Of a stretch of 23,425 nt of DNA, positions 1-8,200 are shown piece after piece. Below the pieces are notes generated by a model. The model did not search any database. It saw only the letters and a program-made list of their open reading frames with translations, and had not been told where the DNA came from. How positions within the stretch are numbered: the first letter of the stretch is position 1; the number at the start of each line of letters is the position of its first letter. The DNA is from Sandaracinaceae bacterium. Its GTDB lineage: Bacteria; Myxococcota_A; Polyangia; Polyangiales; Houyiibacteriaceae. Where the stretch lies: contig JAAZAH010000169.1 of NCBI GenBank assembly GCA_012514415.1, positions 1 through 23,425 of the forward strand, in the 5' to 3' direction. Both the position numbers and the translations under genes were made by a program.

Positions 1-471
1 ATCGACGATGAGGGCATCCCCCCACGCTCGCTTGAGCTTGAGCTCACCGAGAGCGTCCTCCTCGAATCGACTGAGCAAAATCGAAAAAAGGTCGCCGCGC
101 TCAGGGAGCTCGGCTGCTTGGTCGCCATCGACGATTTCGGAACGGGCTTTGCCACGCTGAACTACATCCGGCGCTTCCCCATGGATGTGCTGAAGATTGA
201 CCGAACGTTCATTCGTAACCTCCCATACGACGCCGAAAATATGGCGATCACGAACGCGATTACCGCCCTCGGCAATAGCCTCGGGCTCGAGGTCGTCGCC
301 GAAGGCGTCGAGACGGAGGAAGAGTTCGAATACCTCCGCTCCATCGGTTGCCCCGTCGTCCAAGGCTATCTCTTTAGTGCCGCAATGGATGCCGAGACGC
401 TCGTTCGCTGGGAGCAAGAGCGGAGGGCGAAGAAAACCGCTTCCTCCGCGCCCTCGACCGAGCCCATCTAG
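1..471 (+). CDS. EAL-domain cyclic-di-GMP phosphodiesterase, C-terminal part (5' end outside window)
   Basis: The reading frame is open from base 1, so the start and N-terminal domains lie outside the window. The visible 156 residues are the second half of an EAL domain, which hydrolyses cyclic di-GMP to pGpG in the cytoplasm. Recognisable blocks in order are LELELTES (metal-binding Glu), AIDDFGTGFATLNY (the conserved Asp pair and loop 6), DVLKIDRTFI (catalytic Lys region), VVAEGVET (conserved Glu) and VQGYLFS (conserved Gln). All active-site positions seen here are intact, so an active enzyme is likely. The EAL signature itself and any PAS, REC or GGDEF domains would be upstream. A short polar tail of about 20 residues follows the domain. 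The next gene starts 3 bases after the stop, which suggests one transcript. Confidence 0.93.
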   Translation: MDDEGIPPRSLELELTESVLLESTEQNRKKVAALRELGCLVAIDDFGTGFATLNYIRRFPMDVLKIDRTFIRNLPYDAENMAITNAITALGNSLGLEVVAEGVETEEEFEYLRSIGCPVVQGYLFSAAMDAETLVRWEQERRAKKTASSAPSTEPI

Positions 472-474
472 GCG

Positions 475-1281
475 ATGAGCGCGCTCCTTGACCGGCTCCG
501 CTCGCCAAGGGCTATCCGGCAGTTTCTCGAGGAAGCGCTCCCCTTCGTCGATCTCGATTTCGAGGGAGTCTCCCAGGTGAGTGCGGGCGTCGTAACCGGC
601 GGCCGCTATTGGATGACGCGCGTGGGCGAGCCAGGTGCGCCGAAAAGCGCCATCGATCGCGTCGTCCTCGAGCTCGCACGTACGCGTGCTGACGCCGTCC
701 TACTCACCGGACGCATCCTCCGAGCCGAGCCTTCGCTGAGTTACGCGCCCCTCACCGAATCCTTCGCCGCGCTTCGGACGGAGCTTGGGCGGAGCAATCC
801 GCCTCGACTCTTCATTCTGACACGCTCCTTCGACCTCCCCCCGGCACACCCCGTATTCCGCGAGCTCGGAACGACAGTGACCCTCCTTTCGGCAAACGAG
901 AACGCGAGCGAAAACATCGCGCGATTGCCACCGGGCATACGTAGAATCAAACTTGACACACCCACCGTCGCAGCGGCGATCGCGACCATCAAGAGTGAGG
1001 GTTGCAGAACCATCAGCGTTGAGGCGGGTCCAAACGCGGTCCGTGAGCTCTACGCGGAGGACTCGCCTCTGGATGAGCTCCTCTTCGCGCGCTTTCTGCT
1101 CGAGTCCCTTTCGAGGAATGAGGCAGAGAGGTACGCCGACCCAAGGCGAAAGATGTCATGGCTCACAGCGCCCTTCGTCGACGCCTCGAGCCTCGCCTCG
1201 CTCTTTGCGAGGCGCGAGGCGAGCGCGATCTTCGAGGGCGACGGGACACCGACCATCGTCGAGCGCCACTTACGCTCCTGA
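475..1281 (+). CDS. RibD C-terminal-like / dihydrofolate reductase-fold reductase
   Basis: This 268-residue protein resembles the stand-alone reductase domain of RibD, which in riboflavin synthesis reduces a ribosylaminopyrimidine with NADPH. Supporting segments are VVTGGRYWMTRV (altered form of the substrate-binding start), AIDRVVLELARTRADAVLLTGRILRAEP near residues 60-85 (typical 'lRa.aDAvlvG..T' block), and RTISVEAGPNAVREL near 178-192 (the 'ilvEgGp' NADPH loop). No deaminase domain with a zinc HxE/CxxC motif is present. The substrate is therefore unclear: it could be a pyrimidine reductase or another DHFR-fold oxidoreductase. It follows the EAL gene by 3 bases, and its 3' end overlaps the convergent phhB-like gene by 12 bases. 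Confidence 0.75.
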   Translation: MSALLDRLRSPRAIRQFLEEALPFVDLDFEGVSQVSAGVVTGGRYWMTRVGEPGAPKSAIDRVVLELARTRADAVLLTGRILRAEPSLSYAPLTESFAALRTELGRSNPPRLFILTRSFDLPPAHPVFRELGTTVTLLSANENASENIARLPPGIRRIKLDTPTVAAAIATIKSEGCRTISVEAGPNAVRELYAEDSPLDELLFARFLLESLSRNEAERYADPRRKMSWLTAPFVDASSLASLFARREASAIFEGDGTPTIVERHLRS

Positions 1282-1554
1282 GAGCCGATCCATCTCTTTC
1301 GCGAGCCGGAGATCACGCTCGGTGATGCCCTTTGCGTCATGGGTCGTCAGCCGGACATCGACCCGCTGATAGACATTCGACCACTCGGGATGGTGGTTCA
1401 TTTTCTCCGCGATCAACGCCACACGGCTCATGAACCCAAAGGCCTCGACGAAATCTCGAAAGCGAAAGCTCCGCTCGATTCCATCGCCTCTTCTGCGCCA
1501 ATCGGGAAGCTCCTCGAGCCCCTTCTCGATCTCTTGTTCTGTCAATCTCTTCAT
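1270..1554 (-). CDS. phhB: 4a-hydroxytetrahydrobiopterin (pterin-4a-carbinolamine) dehydratase
   Basis: The 94-residue product has the full length of the PCD/DCoH family, which dehydrates 4a-hydroxytetrahydrobiopterin so that the pterin cofactor of aromatic amino-acid hydroxylases can be recycled. The key motif EKMNHHPEWSNVY (residues 50-62) carries the two catalytic histidines H54 and H55. The third catalytic histidine is H72 in TTHDAKGIT. The N-terminal LEELPDWR segment is also typical. No hydroxylase gene is visible, so the physiological partner is unknown, and the protein may have another role such as molybdopterin or tetrahydrofolate chemistry. It is convergent with, and overlaps by 12 bases, the RibD-like gene. 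Confidence 0.92.
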   Translation of the reverse strand: MKRLTEQEIEKGLEELPDWRRRGDGIERSFRFRDFVEAFGFMSRVALIAEKMNHHPEWSNVYQRVDVRLTTHDAKGITERDLRLAKEMDRLSGA

Positions 1555-1691
1555 ACCGCTCAGCTTACGCGATTCGTCAGCGCCGCATGGTATGAATCTC
1601 GGCGAGATGCGTCTTCACCTTTTGAGCGCACCTCGTCATCCGCGATGCGGCGAAGAGGAAGGTCCGCCGCAATTGATCGAGCCCCAATCCG

Positions 1692-2540
1692 ATGAGAGAT
1701 GAGATGCTGAAGACCGCGATCGTTTACGACTTCGACGGCACGCTGGCGCCGGGAAACATCCAGGAGCACAGCCTCATCCCGCAGGTGCTCGGGCTGTCGC
1801 CCGCCGATTTTTGGGGTGAGGTGAGCGAAGAAGCGCGGAAGGAGGACGCCGACTCCATCCTCACCTACCTCCGCTTGATTCTCGAAAAGGCCGAAGCACG
1901 CGGCATCCATATCACCTGCGAGCTCCTCGCCCAACATGGCGCCTCGACGCCGTTTTTTGCGGGCGTTCCGCAGTTCTTCGAGCGCATCAACCGCTATGCC
2001 GAAGAGCGCGGGCTCCTCCTCGAGCATTATGTCGTCTCGTCCGGTAATGAAGAGATGATCCGCGCGTGCCGAATCGCGCATGCGTTCAAGCGGATCTTCG
2101 CCTGCAGATACCATTACGATGGCGAGGGCATCGCGCGCTCCGCCGCGGTCGCGATCAACTACACCAGTAAGACCCAGTTTCTTTTTCGCATCAATAAAGG
2201 CATCGACAACCACTGGGACGATCGCGCCGTCAACGCGTGGATTCCGCCTGAGGAGCGGCCGCTGCCTTTTTCGCGCATGATCTACCTAGGCGATGGCGAT
2301 ACCGACATTCCCTCGATGAAAATGGTGCGGCATCAGGGCGGCTTCTCGATCGCTGTGTTCGATCCGATCCGTTGGGCTCGGCTCGAGCAGCAGGAAAAAG
2401 TCTATAAACTCATCGCGGAAGATCGCGCGCACTTCGTGGTGCCGGCCGATTATACGGAGGGGAGCCAGCTCGACATCACCATCAAAGGGCTCATCGGCCG
2501 TATCGCGCGCGATCAGGCGGGTTACCGAGGCGGATCGTAG
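1692..2540 (+). CDS. HAD-superfamily hydrolase (phosphatase)
   Basis: The 282-residue protein is a haloacid dehalogenase-type phosphatase. Motif I is VYDFDGTLAP with the nucleophile D13 and acid/base D15. Motif II is YVVSSGNEEM near residue 115, where the serine contacts phosphate. Motif IV is YLGDGDTDIPSMK near 200, with acidic metal ligands. The helical cap lies between motifs I and II. The substrate cannot be read from sequence. The start is uncertain: the in-frame ATG at 1704 gives a protein beginning MLKTAIVYDFDG, which fits the family better than the ATG at 1692, and neither has a strong Shine-Dalgarno sequence. It is divergent from the phhB-like gene, with 137 bases between them. Confidence 0.88.
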   Translation: MRDEMLKTAIVYDFDGTLAPGNIQEHSLIPQVLGLSPADFWGEVSEEARKEDADSILTYLRLILEKAEARGIHITCELLAQHGASTPFFAGVPQFFERINRYAEERGLLLEHYVVSSGNEEMIRACRIAHAFKRIFACRYHYDGEGIARSAAVAINYTSKTQFLFRINKGIDNHWDDRAVNAWIPPEERPLPFSRMIYLGDGDTDIPSMKMVRHQGGFSIAVFDPIRWARLEQQEKVYKLIAEDRAHFVVPADYTEGSQLDITIKGLIGRIARDQAGYRGGS

Positions 2541-2591
2541 TCCCTTGCATCTGGCGCCAGCATCGCTCATAAGAAGCTATCCTATAAAAAC

Positions 2592-2609
2592 CTATTTATA
2601 TATACATAG
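2592..2609. promoter_or_regulatory. Candidate ArsR/SmtB-type operator: AT-rich imperfect palindrome before the CDF gene
   Basis: The 18 bases CTATTTATATATACATAG match their own reverse complement at 16 of 18 positions. The site sits 8 bases upstream of the CDF start codon in an otherwise GC-rich region. Its TATATA core could also serve as the -10 element, which would make the transcript nearly leaderless, and no clear Shine-Dalgarno sequence is visible. ArsR/SmtB repressors of zinc exporters bind AT-rich imperfect palindromes near the -10 region, and an ArsR gene is the second gene of this unit. Autoregulation through this site is inference. Confidence 0.5.
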
Positions 2610-2617
2610 CATAGGCG

Positions 2618-3667
2618 ATGGCTGAGACTCACGACCACCACCATCACGATCCTCATTCGCACGCACCCGAGGTGAACCGGGACAACGAGCGCAAGATCCT
2701 CGTCTCGTTCTTTCTGATCTTCTCCTTCATGCTCGTCGAGGCCATCGGCGGCTACGTCTCCGGCTCGCTCGCCCTCATCGCCGACGCCGGGCATATGCTC
2801 ACGGATGCGGTCGCGCTGGGGCTCGCCTATGCGGCCTTCCGTTTCGGCCGCCGCGAAGCCGACGGGAAACGCACCTTTGGTTATCTCCGATTCGAGGTAA
2901 TCGCGGGCTTCGTCAACGCGCTCACGCTCTTTGGGATCGTCCTTTGGATCTTCATCGAAGCCTATCAGCGCTTTCGAAATCCCCCGGAGGTGCTCGCCGG
3001 GCCGATGCTCATCATCGCCGCTTTTGGTTTCTTTGTGAACCTGCTCGTGCTCTACCTGCTTACGCGCGGAGATCGCGAGCATGTGAACGTGAAGGGGGCG
3101 ATCCTCCATGTGATTGGCGATCTCCTCGGCTCGGCAGCGGCGATCCTGGCGGCCGTGGTGATCTATTTCACCGGTTGGACGCCGATCGATCCCATCCTAT
3201 CGATCTTCGTCTCACTCCTTGTCCTCCGGAGCGCGTGGAAACTGCTTGGTCGCTCGCTCCACATTCTGCTCGAAGGCGCACCCGATAACGCGATGCCGCA
3301 GGACATCGAGCGCTATCTCGTCGACCACATCGAGGGTGTCGAAGCCGTGAGCCACACGCATGTTTGGCTCATCACCTCGGGCTACGCGCTCGCGACGATG
3401 CACGTCCGGCCCTCTCCGGGAGCCGATCTCCGCCTCGTCGTAAGACGTGTCGAAAAGGCCCTCGAAGAACGCTTTGATATCGGCCACTCCACCATCGCCA
3501 TCAATTGGGACGATGCCGATGGCAACCCTTGCCGCTTCATGCGGCTGCCCCTGGAGCAGAACCAAGTGGAGGCCGAAACTCTCGCGCATCGCGAAGGCGG
3601 CGAAGACGTGTCCACGATCCACCCCAACGAAGGCCCAAGCGCACCTTCCGGCGAGGAGCCGACATGA
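2618..3667 (+). CDS. czcD: Cation diffusion facilitator (CzcD/ZitB-type metal exporter)
   Basis: This 349-residue inner-membrane protein belongs to the CDF family, which exports Zn2+ (often also Co2+ or Cd2+) in exchange for protons. It begins with a histidine-rich cytoplasmic tail (HDHHHHDPHSH, residues 5-15). Six membrane helices follow. Helix II has DAGHMLTDAVAL with the transport-site H59 and D63, and helix V has HVIGDLLGS with H164 and D168. This HD-HD arrangement is typical of Zn exporters. The C-terminal region after about residue 215 is the cytoplasmic ferredoxin-like metal-sensing domain. Its stop overlaps the ArsR start by four bases (ATGA), so the pair is almost certainly co-translated and the regulator probably responds to the same metal. 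Confidence 0.93.
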   Translation: MAETHDHHHHDPHSHAPEVNRDNERKILVSFFLIFSFMLVEAIGGYVSGSLALIADAGHMLTDAVALGLAYAAFRFGRREADGKRTFGYLRFEVIAGFVNALTLFGIVLWIFIEAYQRFRNPPEVLAGPMLIIAAFGFFVNLLVLYLLTRGDREHVNVKGAILHVIGDLLGSAAAILAAVVIYFTGWTPIDPILSIFVSLLVLRSAWKLLGRSLHILLEGAPDNAMPQDIERYLVDHIEGVEAVSHTHVWLITSGYALATMHVRPSPGADLRLVVRRVEKALEERFDIGHSTIAINWDDADGNPCRFMRLPLEQNQVEAETLAHREGGEDVSTIHPNEGPSAPSGEEPT

Positions 3668-3966
3668 GCATCCCCTACCCAGAACGCGCTGAAATCGATG
3701 TGCTCGCCGAAACTTTCCGGCTTCTCGGCGACTCGACGCGCCTCCGGATCCTCTTCGTTTGCCTCGATCGACCTCATTCGGTTGGGGAGATCGCCGAGAC
3801 GCTCGAGCTCTCGCAGCCGCTCGTAAGCCATCACCTCCGCCTCCTTCGCGCCTCGAGGCTCGTTCGTGGGGAGCGGCGCGCAAAGCAGGTCTTTTACGAG
3901 CTCGCCGACGATCACATCCGCGGGATCCTCGTCGATATGGCCGCGCATATCTCAGGGGAATGTTGA
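3664..3966 (+). CDS. ArsR/SmtB-family metal-responsive repressor
   Basis: The 100-residue protein is a compact winged helix-turn-helix. TFRLLGDSTRLRILF (17-31) is the family's N-terminal signature, VGEIAETLELSQPLVSHHLR (40-59) contains the recognition helix, and RRAKQVFYEL (71-80) is the wing. The last helix has D82, H84 and H95, spaced exactly like the alpha-5 zinc ligands of SmtB (D104, H106, H117). The expected fourth ligand at +3 from the second His is glycine, with E99 at +4. No alpha-3N CxC site is present. The ATG at 3664 overlaps the exporter stop, and an upstream open frame in the same phase is only exporter coding sequence. The likely role is derepression of the exporter under zinc or a similar metal. 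Confidence 0.93.
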   Translation: MSIPYPERAEIDVLAETFRLLGDSTRLRILFVCLDRPHSVGEIAETLELSQPLVSHHLRLLRASRLVRGERRAKQVFYELADDHIRGILVDMAAHISGEC

Positions 3967-3999
3967 GCCGGACGGCTCAAACACCCGCCTTTGCGGGTG
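3963..3999 (+). terminator. Tandem hairpins at the arsR 3' end (candidate terminator)
   Basis: Two perfect 7-bp stems follow each other. The first is TTGAGCC/GGCTCAA (3963-3969 with 3974-3980), whose left arm contains the arsR stop codon. The second is CACCCGC/GCGGGTG (3982-3988 with 3993-3999) with a CTTT loop. There is no U-tract, so intrinsic termination is plausible but not proven. The structure could instead protect the 3' end of the CDF-arsR mRNA. Confidence 0.45.
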
Positions 4000-4061
4000 C
4001 CTAGCCAAATCGATCAGTGCCATCGGCTAAGATGAACCTGCGTTTCGACGCGAGATGAACG

Positions 4062-5297
4062 ATGCCGAAATTTCTTCACGCTGCCGATCTTCATATCGAT
4101 TCGCCGCTCAGGGGCCTCGAGACCTACGAAGGCGCCCCGAAAGAGCGCATCCGCGGCGCGACTCGCGAGGCCTTCGAGAAGCTCATCGCGTTCGCCATCC
4201 AAGAGGAGGTGCGTTTTGTGATCCTCGCTGGCGATGTCTTCGATACCAACCCTCTCCTTGCCACTTCGGTCTATTTCAACCGCGCGCTCCAAGAGCTCAC
4301 CACGCGCGGGATCCCCGTCTTCATTGCGCGCGGCAATCACGATCACGCCGGGATCGTCCCACGCGGACGCACGCTCGTCGAAGGCGTGCATATTTTCTCA
4401 CACGACTACCCCGAGACCTTCGAGCTCGAAGATGTGGCGATCCACGGTCAAAGCTATCCCTCCGCGGCCGTCCACCTCGATCTCAGCCTCGGCTACCCCG
4501 CGCCCATCCACGGTAAGCTCAACATCGGCGTCCTTCATACATCGCTTCTGGGCTACCCCGAGCACGAGCCTTATGCGCCGACCTCACCGAAAACGCTGGC
4601 CGCTCGCGGCTATGGCTATTGGGCGCTCGGCCATGTCCATCGCTTCGAACATCTCGTCGAAGGCGGGACGACGATCGTCTTCCCGGGCAACCTCCAAGGC
4701 CGACACGCGAGAGAAACCGGTCCCAAAGGCGCCGTCCTCGTCGAATACGAGGGAAACCGAATCCTCTCAGTCAAGCATCAATCCTTTGACGTCACGCGCT
4801 GGCATCTCCTCGAGGTCGATCTTGCCGAAGGTGACGATGAGACGCTCCTTCGCAGCCTCGTCAGAAGCATCGAAGAGGCGAGCGCGACCGATCGCATGGA
4901 GAAACGGCTCGCGGTCTTTCGCCTGCGGCTGTGGACCCATCGCGATCTCGGCTTTGATCTTCGCGAGCGATTAATCGAGGCACTCACGCACCTTGAAGGC
5001 GAAGTGTGGATCGAGAAGATCGAACTCCGGAGGGCGCCGGATCATCGCGCATCCAGCGAATTTTTAAGCGCGCTCGGCGAGCTCACCGATCAACTCCTCG
5101 CCGATCCTCACACTCTCGATGAGCTCGAAGCACGGATTGAGAGCGAACATTTCGGAGGCGGCACGCCATCGGACCAAGCGCTCCTCAAAGAGGCGAGAGC
5201 GCGCGCTTTCGGTGAGGGGGGCGACCGTGACCTCGCGCCGCTCCTCGCCTCGGCCCTCGAGCTTATCGCCTCTTATGCAAGGAGCGGGAAACGATGA
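4062..5297 (+). CDS. yhaO: SbcD/YhaO-like metallophosphoesterase (DNA repair exonuclease)
   Basis: The 411-residue product is a calcineurin-like metallophosphoesterase of the SbcD/Mre11/YhaO type, the nuclease partner of an SMC-like ATPase. Motifs in order are HAADLHID (D9 and H11), LAGDVFDT (D58), ARGNHDHAG (N92, H93), LHTSLLGYP near residue 158 and LGHVHRFE near 190. Together these make the complete two-metal site. The C-terminal third (about 260-411) is the variable cap and ATPase-binding region, much as in B. subtilis YhaO. Its TGA overlaps the ATG of the next gene in the sequence ATGA at 5294-5297, so the two subunits are translationally coupled. It lies 95 bases after arsR, with hairpins between, and is probably a separate transcription unit. 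Confidence 0.9.
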   Translation: MPKFLHAADLHIDSPLRGLETYEGAPKERIRGATREAFEKLIAFAIQEEVRFVILAGDVFDTNPLLATSVYFNRALQELTTRGIPVFIARGNHDHAGIVPRGRTLVEGVHIFSHDYPETFELEDVAIHGQSYPSAAVHLDLSLGYPAPIHGKLNIGVLHTSLLGYPEHEPYAPTSPKTLAARGYGYWALGHVHRFEHLVEGGTTIVFPGNLQGRHARETGPKGAVLVEYEGNRILSVKHQSFDVTRWHLLEVDLAEGDDETLLRSLVRSIEEASATDRMEKRLAVFRLRLWTHRDLGFDLRERLIEALTHLEGEVWIEKIELRRAPDHRASSEFLSALGELTDQLLADPHTLDELEARIESEHFGGGTPSDQALLKEARARAFGEGGDRDLAPLLASALELIASYARSGKR

Positions 5298-8200
5298 GAC
5301 TCCAACGACTCCATTTTCAGAAAGTCGGGCTTTGGGGGACCCCGATCGCGATCGATCTCGACGCGCGCCTCACGATCATCCTCGGCGACAATGAAGCTGG
5401 GAAAAGCACGGCGATGCGCGCGATCGATGCGCTCTTTTTTGGGGTGAATCGCTCTCTCGCCGCTCCACTTAGCGAAGCGCAGTTTCACGCAGGAGCCGAA
5501 GCCATCCTCCCCAACGGCCTTCCTCTTCAATGGACACGGCGCGGAAGAAAACTCTTCGTTGAGCCGCCGATGGGCGAGCGCTTTGAAGCGGCCCTCCCGG
5601 CGCATCAGCGCGCACGCTTTCGCTCGATCTTCCATCTCGGGCACGCCGAGATCGGCGGAGGGCCCGAGCTCCTTGGAGCCGATGGGGCGCTCGGCTCCAT
5701 CATCTACGCGGCTTCGACCGGCGTAAACGTTAGCCTCGTCGACTCGCTTCAAGCTTCACTCAGCACGCGTCTCAAGGAGGTCAGCGGCCGGGCGCAGCGG
5801 CATCAGGGAATCAACCTTCTGCTCCCCTTGCTGGTCGACAAAGAACGCGAGCTTCGCGAAGCCGTCCGCTTCGGCGATTATGAGGCGGCGCAAGCCGAGC
5901 TCGAAGCGATCGTCGAAGAGCTCGAAGAGAACGAAAATATCCGAGAAGACAGAGAGCGCGAACTCGCCAGTCTAAGGCAGCGGATCGCTTGGGCTGAGCG
6001 CGATGCCGAGCGGCGAGCGCTGATGGAAGGACTTCGTGCCCATCTCGGTGATCGCGCGCTCCCTGACCCCCACCGGGTGGCAAGACTCCTATCTGCTTGG
6101 GATGGACTGAAACGAGCCAAGCGCACCTTCGAAGACCGGGCTGAGGCTCGCTCGGCTTCGGAAAATGAACGTCTCGCCCTTGGCGACGAGCCGAAACTCG
6201 CGCTCTACGCCGATGAGATCGCGTCGATGGCTCAGCGGGCCGAAAGGGCTCAGAAGGACCGCGCCTCGCTGGGCACCCTCCACGCCCGCCTCGATGAAAG
6301 TAGGGGAAAGCTTCGCCAAACCCTCGGCCTCAGCGCCGACCTCCCGCTCGATGCGCTACTCGAGCGCGCTCGGGAGACCATCCTCGACGACGCGCTCCGG
6401 GCCTCGCTCAAGCGCGATTTCGCTGAACTCGACGCGGCCCATGCCGAGCGCCTTCAAGCCGAGCGCACGCTCGATGAAAGAATGCGTGAGCACGCGCGCC
6501 TTCCCGAGATCCCCGCGCAGCTTCGGATCACGCCGCTCGAACAGGCAGAGGCTCTGCTATCGAAGCTTGCGGAGCATGAACGCGAAGAAAACGCGCATCG
6601 CACCGAGCTTGAAAAGCTTCGCCGCCAAATGGCTGGGCTCGTGGAAAAGCTTGGGCTTGGCGAGCTGAGCGATGAGCAGATGCGCCGCCTCAACATCGCG
6701 CCGCGTACGCTGCTCGAACAAAGAAGGGCCGCGAAAATAGAGGCCGCCGAGGCACTCGAACGCGCCGTCATCGACGTCCGGCGCCTACAGAACGATCTTG
6801 CCGACAGGGAACGTTCGCTCGAAGAAGCCGAGCGCGGTCTTGGGATGATCCCCACCGACGAAGCCCTCGAAACTGCCCGATCCGAAAGAGAGGCTGCTTG
6901 GTCTTCGCTCCGGAACGCAATCGCCCGCGCCGAAGCCGACGTGGACGATCGGCTCCAACGCTTCGAGCAGGCGATGCGCCGTGTGGATCGCCTGATGGAC
7001 CTTCGCTTCGAGGGCGCAACGCGGCTTGGCGAGATCGTCGAAAGAAGACGCGAAGTCGAGCGACAAGCCGCGCTCTTGCCGAGAGCCATTGAGGCGAAGG
7101 AGGCGAGCGAAAAGGCGGCGAGCGAGGCCGACGCGCGTTGGATTGAGCTCTGGCCCTTCCTCGCCGCGCCCCCGAGTGATCACGCGCGCTGGCTCGAGGA
7201 TTTCGAGGCGCTTCGGCAAGCGTGGGTCGAAGAAGAGCGCTTGAGCAAGCTCGCCCATGAGGCAGCGGCCGCAGCCGAGAACCATCTCGGTGATGTTCAC
7301 CGGATCCTTCGAGGCGCGCTCCCCGATGCGCTCGGACTGAACACCTCGGCGGCCATCGCCCAGACGATCAAGAGCGAGCTCGATCGCCGACGCGCCCATA
7401 ACGCGGCAGCGGAAAAGCTTCAGGATCGCGCGAGGTCGCTCGACGAGGCGATTGAGACCGCGAAAGATGCGCTCGACAGCGCAAAGGATCGCCTGAAGAA
7501 CGCGGAAGACACGTGGGAAGAACGAATTTCGGAGCTTCCTCTGAGCGCAAGGGGAGACCAAGAGTCCATCCGCGCAACGCTCGAGCGACAAGAGAACCTT
7601 CAACTCCTCGTCGCCGCGATCGAAGACGCGCGCGCGGATTCGTCTCGCCTCGAGCAATCGCTAGGGAGATTTGAGGAGGAGGCCAAAGCGCTCTTGAAGA
7701 AGACAGAAGCGTTCACCGAGACGCTCAACCTGCCGCGGGAACTTTCGCTCGAGGCGACCCTCCAGGTCCTTCAGCGCGAGGCAAAAAAAGCGGTCGAACT
7801 TGCGCGCGCCATCGAGCAGGCCGAGACGAAGCTCGAGCAGCACCGAATCGCAGAAGCGCAAGCCAAAGCGAGCCTCGACTCGATCGAGAAAAACCTCGAT
7901 GCGCTCTGGGCCGAGCTCGGCGCCCAAGAGGAGCCAAGCGATGAATCGGTCGAGCGCACTGCGGAATGGGCGCGAGAGGCCCAGCATTTGGCCTCGCTTC
8001 TACGAAAAGCCGAGGACGAGCTCGCCAGGATGAGCGCGCCACCACTCGATTCCGAAAGCGATCGCTCCCCCACGGCTCTCCAGGAGGAAGCCTCCGACCT
8101 CGAGGAGAGGATCCAAGCGCTTGGCATCCAAAGAGGCGAGCTCCGAGAGAGGCAAAAGCGGGCCCAAGCCGAACTCGAGCGGCTCGCCGACTCGGATCCG

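Noticed and set aside
3505..3663. N-terminal extension of the ArsR frame upstream of 3664
   Set aside because: The extension is exporter coding sequence read in another frame. The ATG at 3664 gives a normal 100-residue ArsR protein and a typical ATGA overlap.
6785..7657. 290-residue minus-strand open frame inside yhaN
   Set aside because: It lies wholly within the coiled-coil coding sequence, where biased codons keep antisense frames open. No motif or ribosome binding site was seen.
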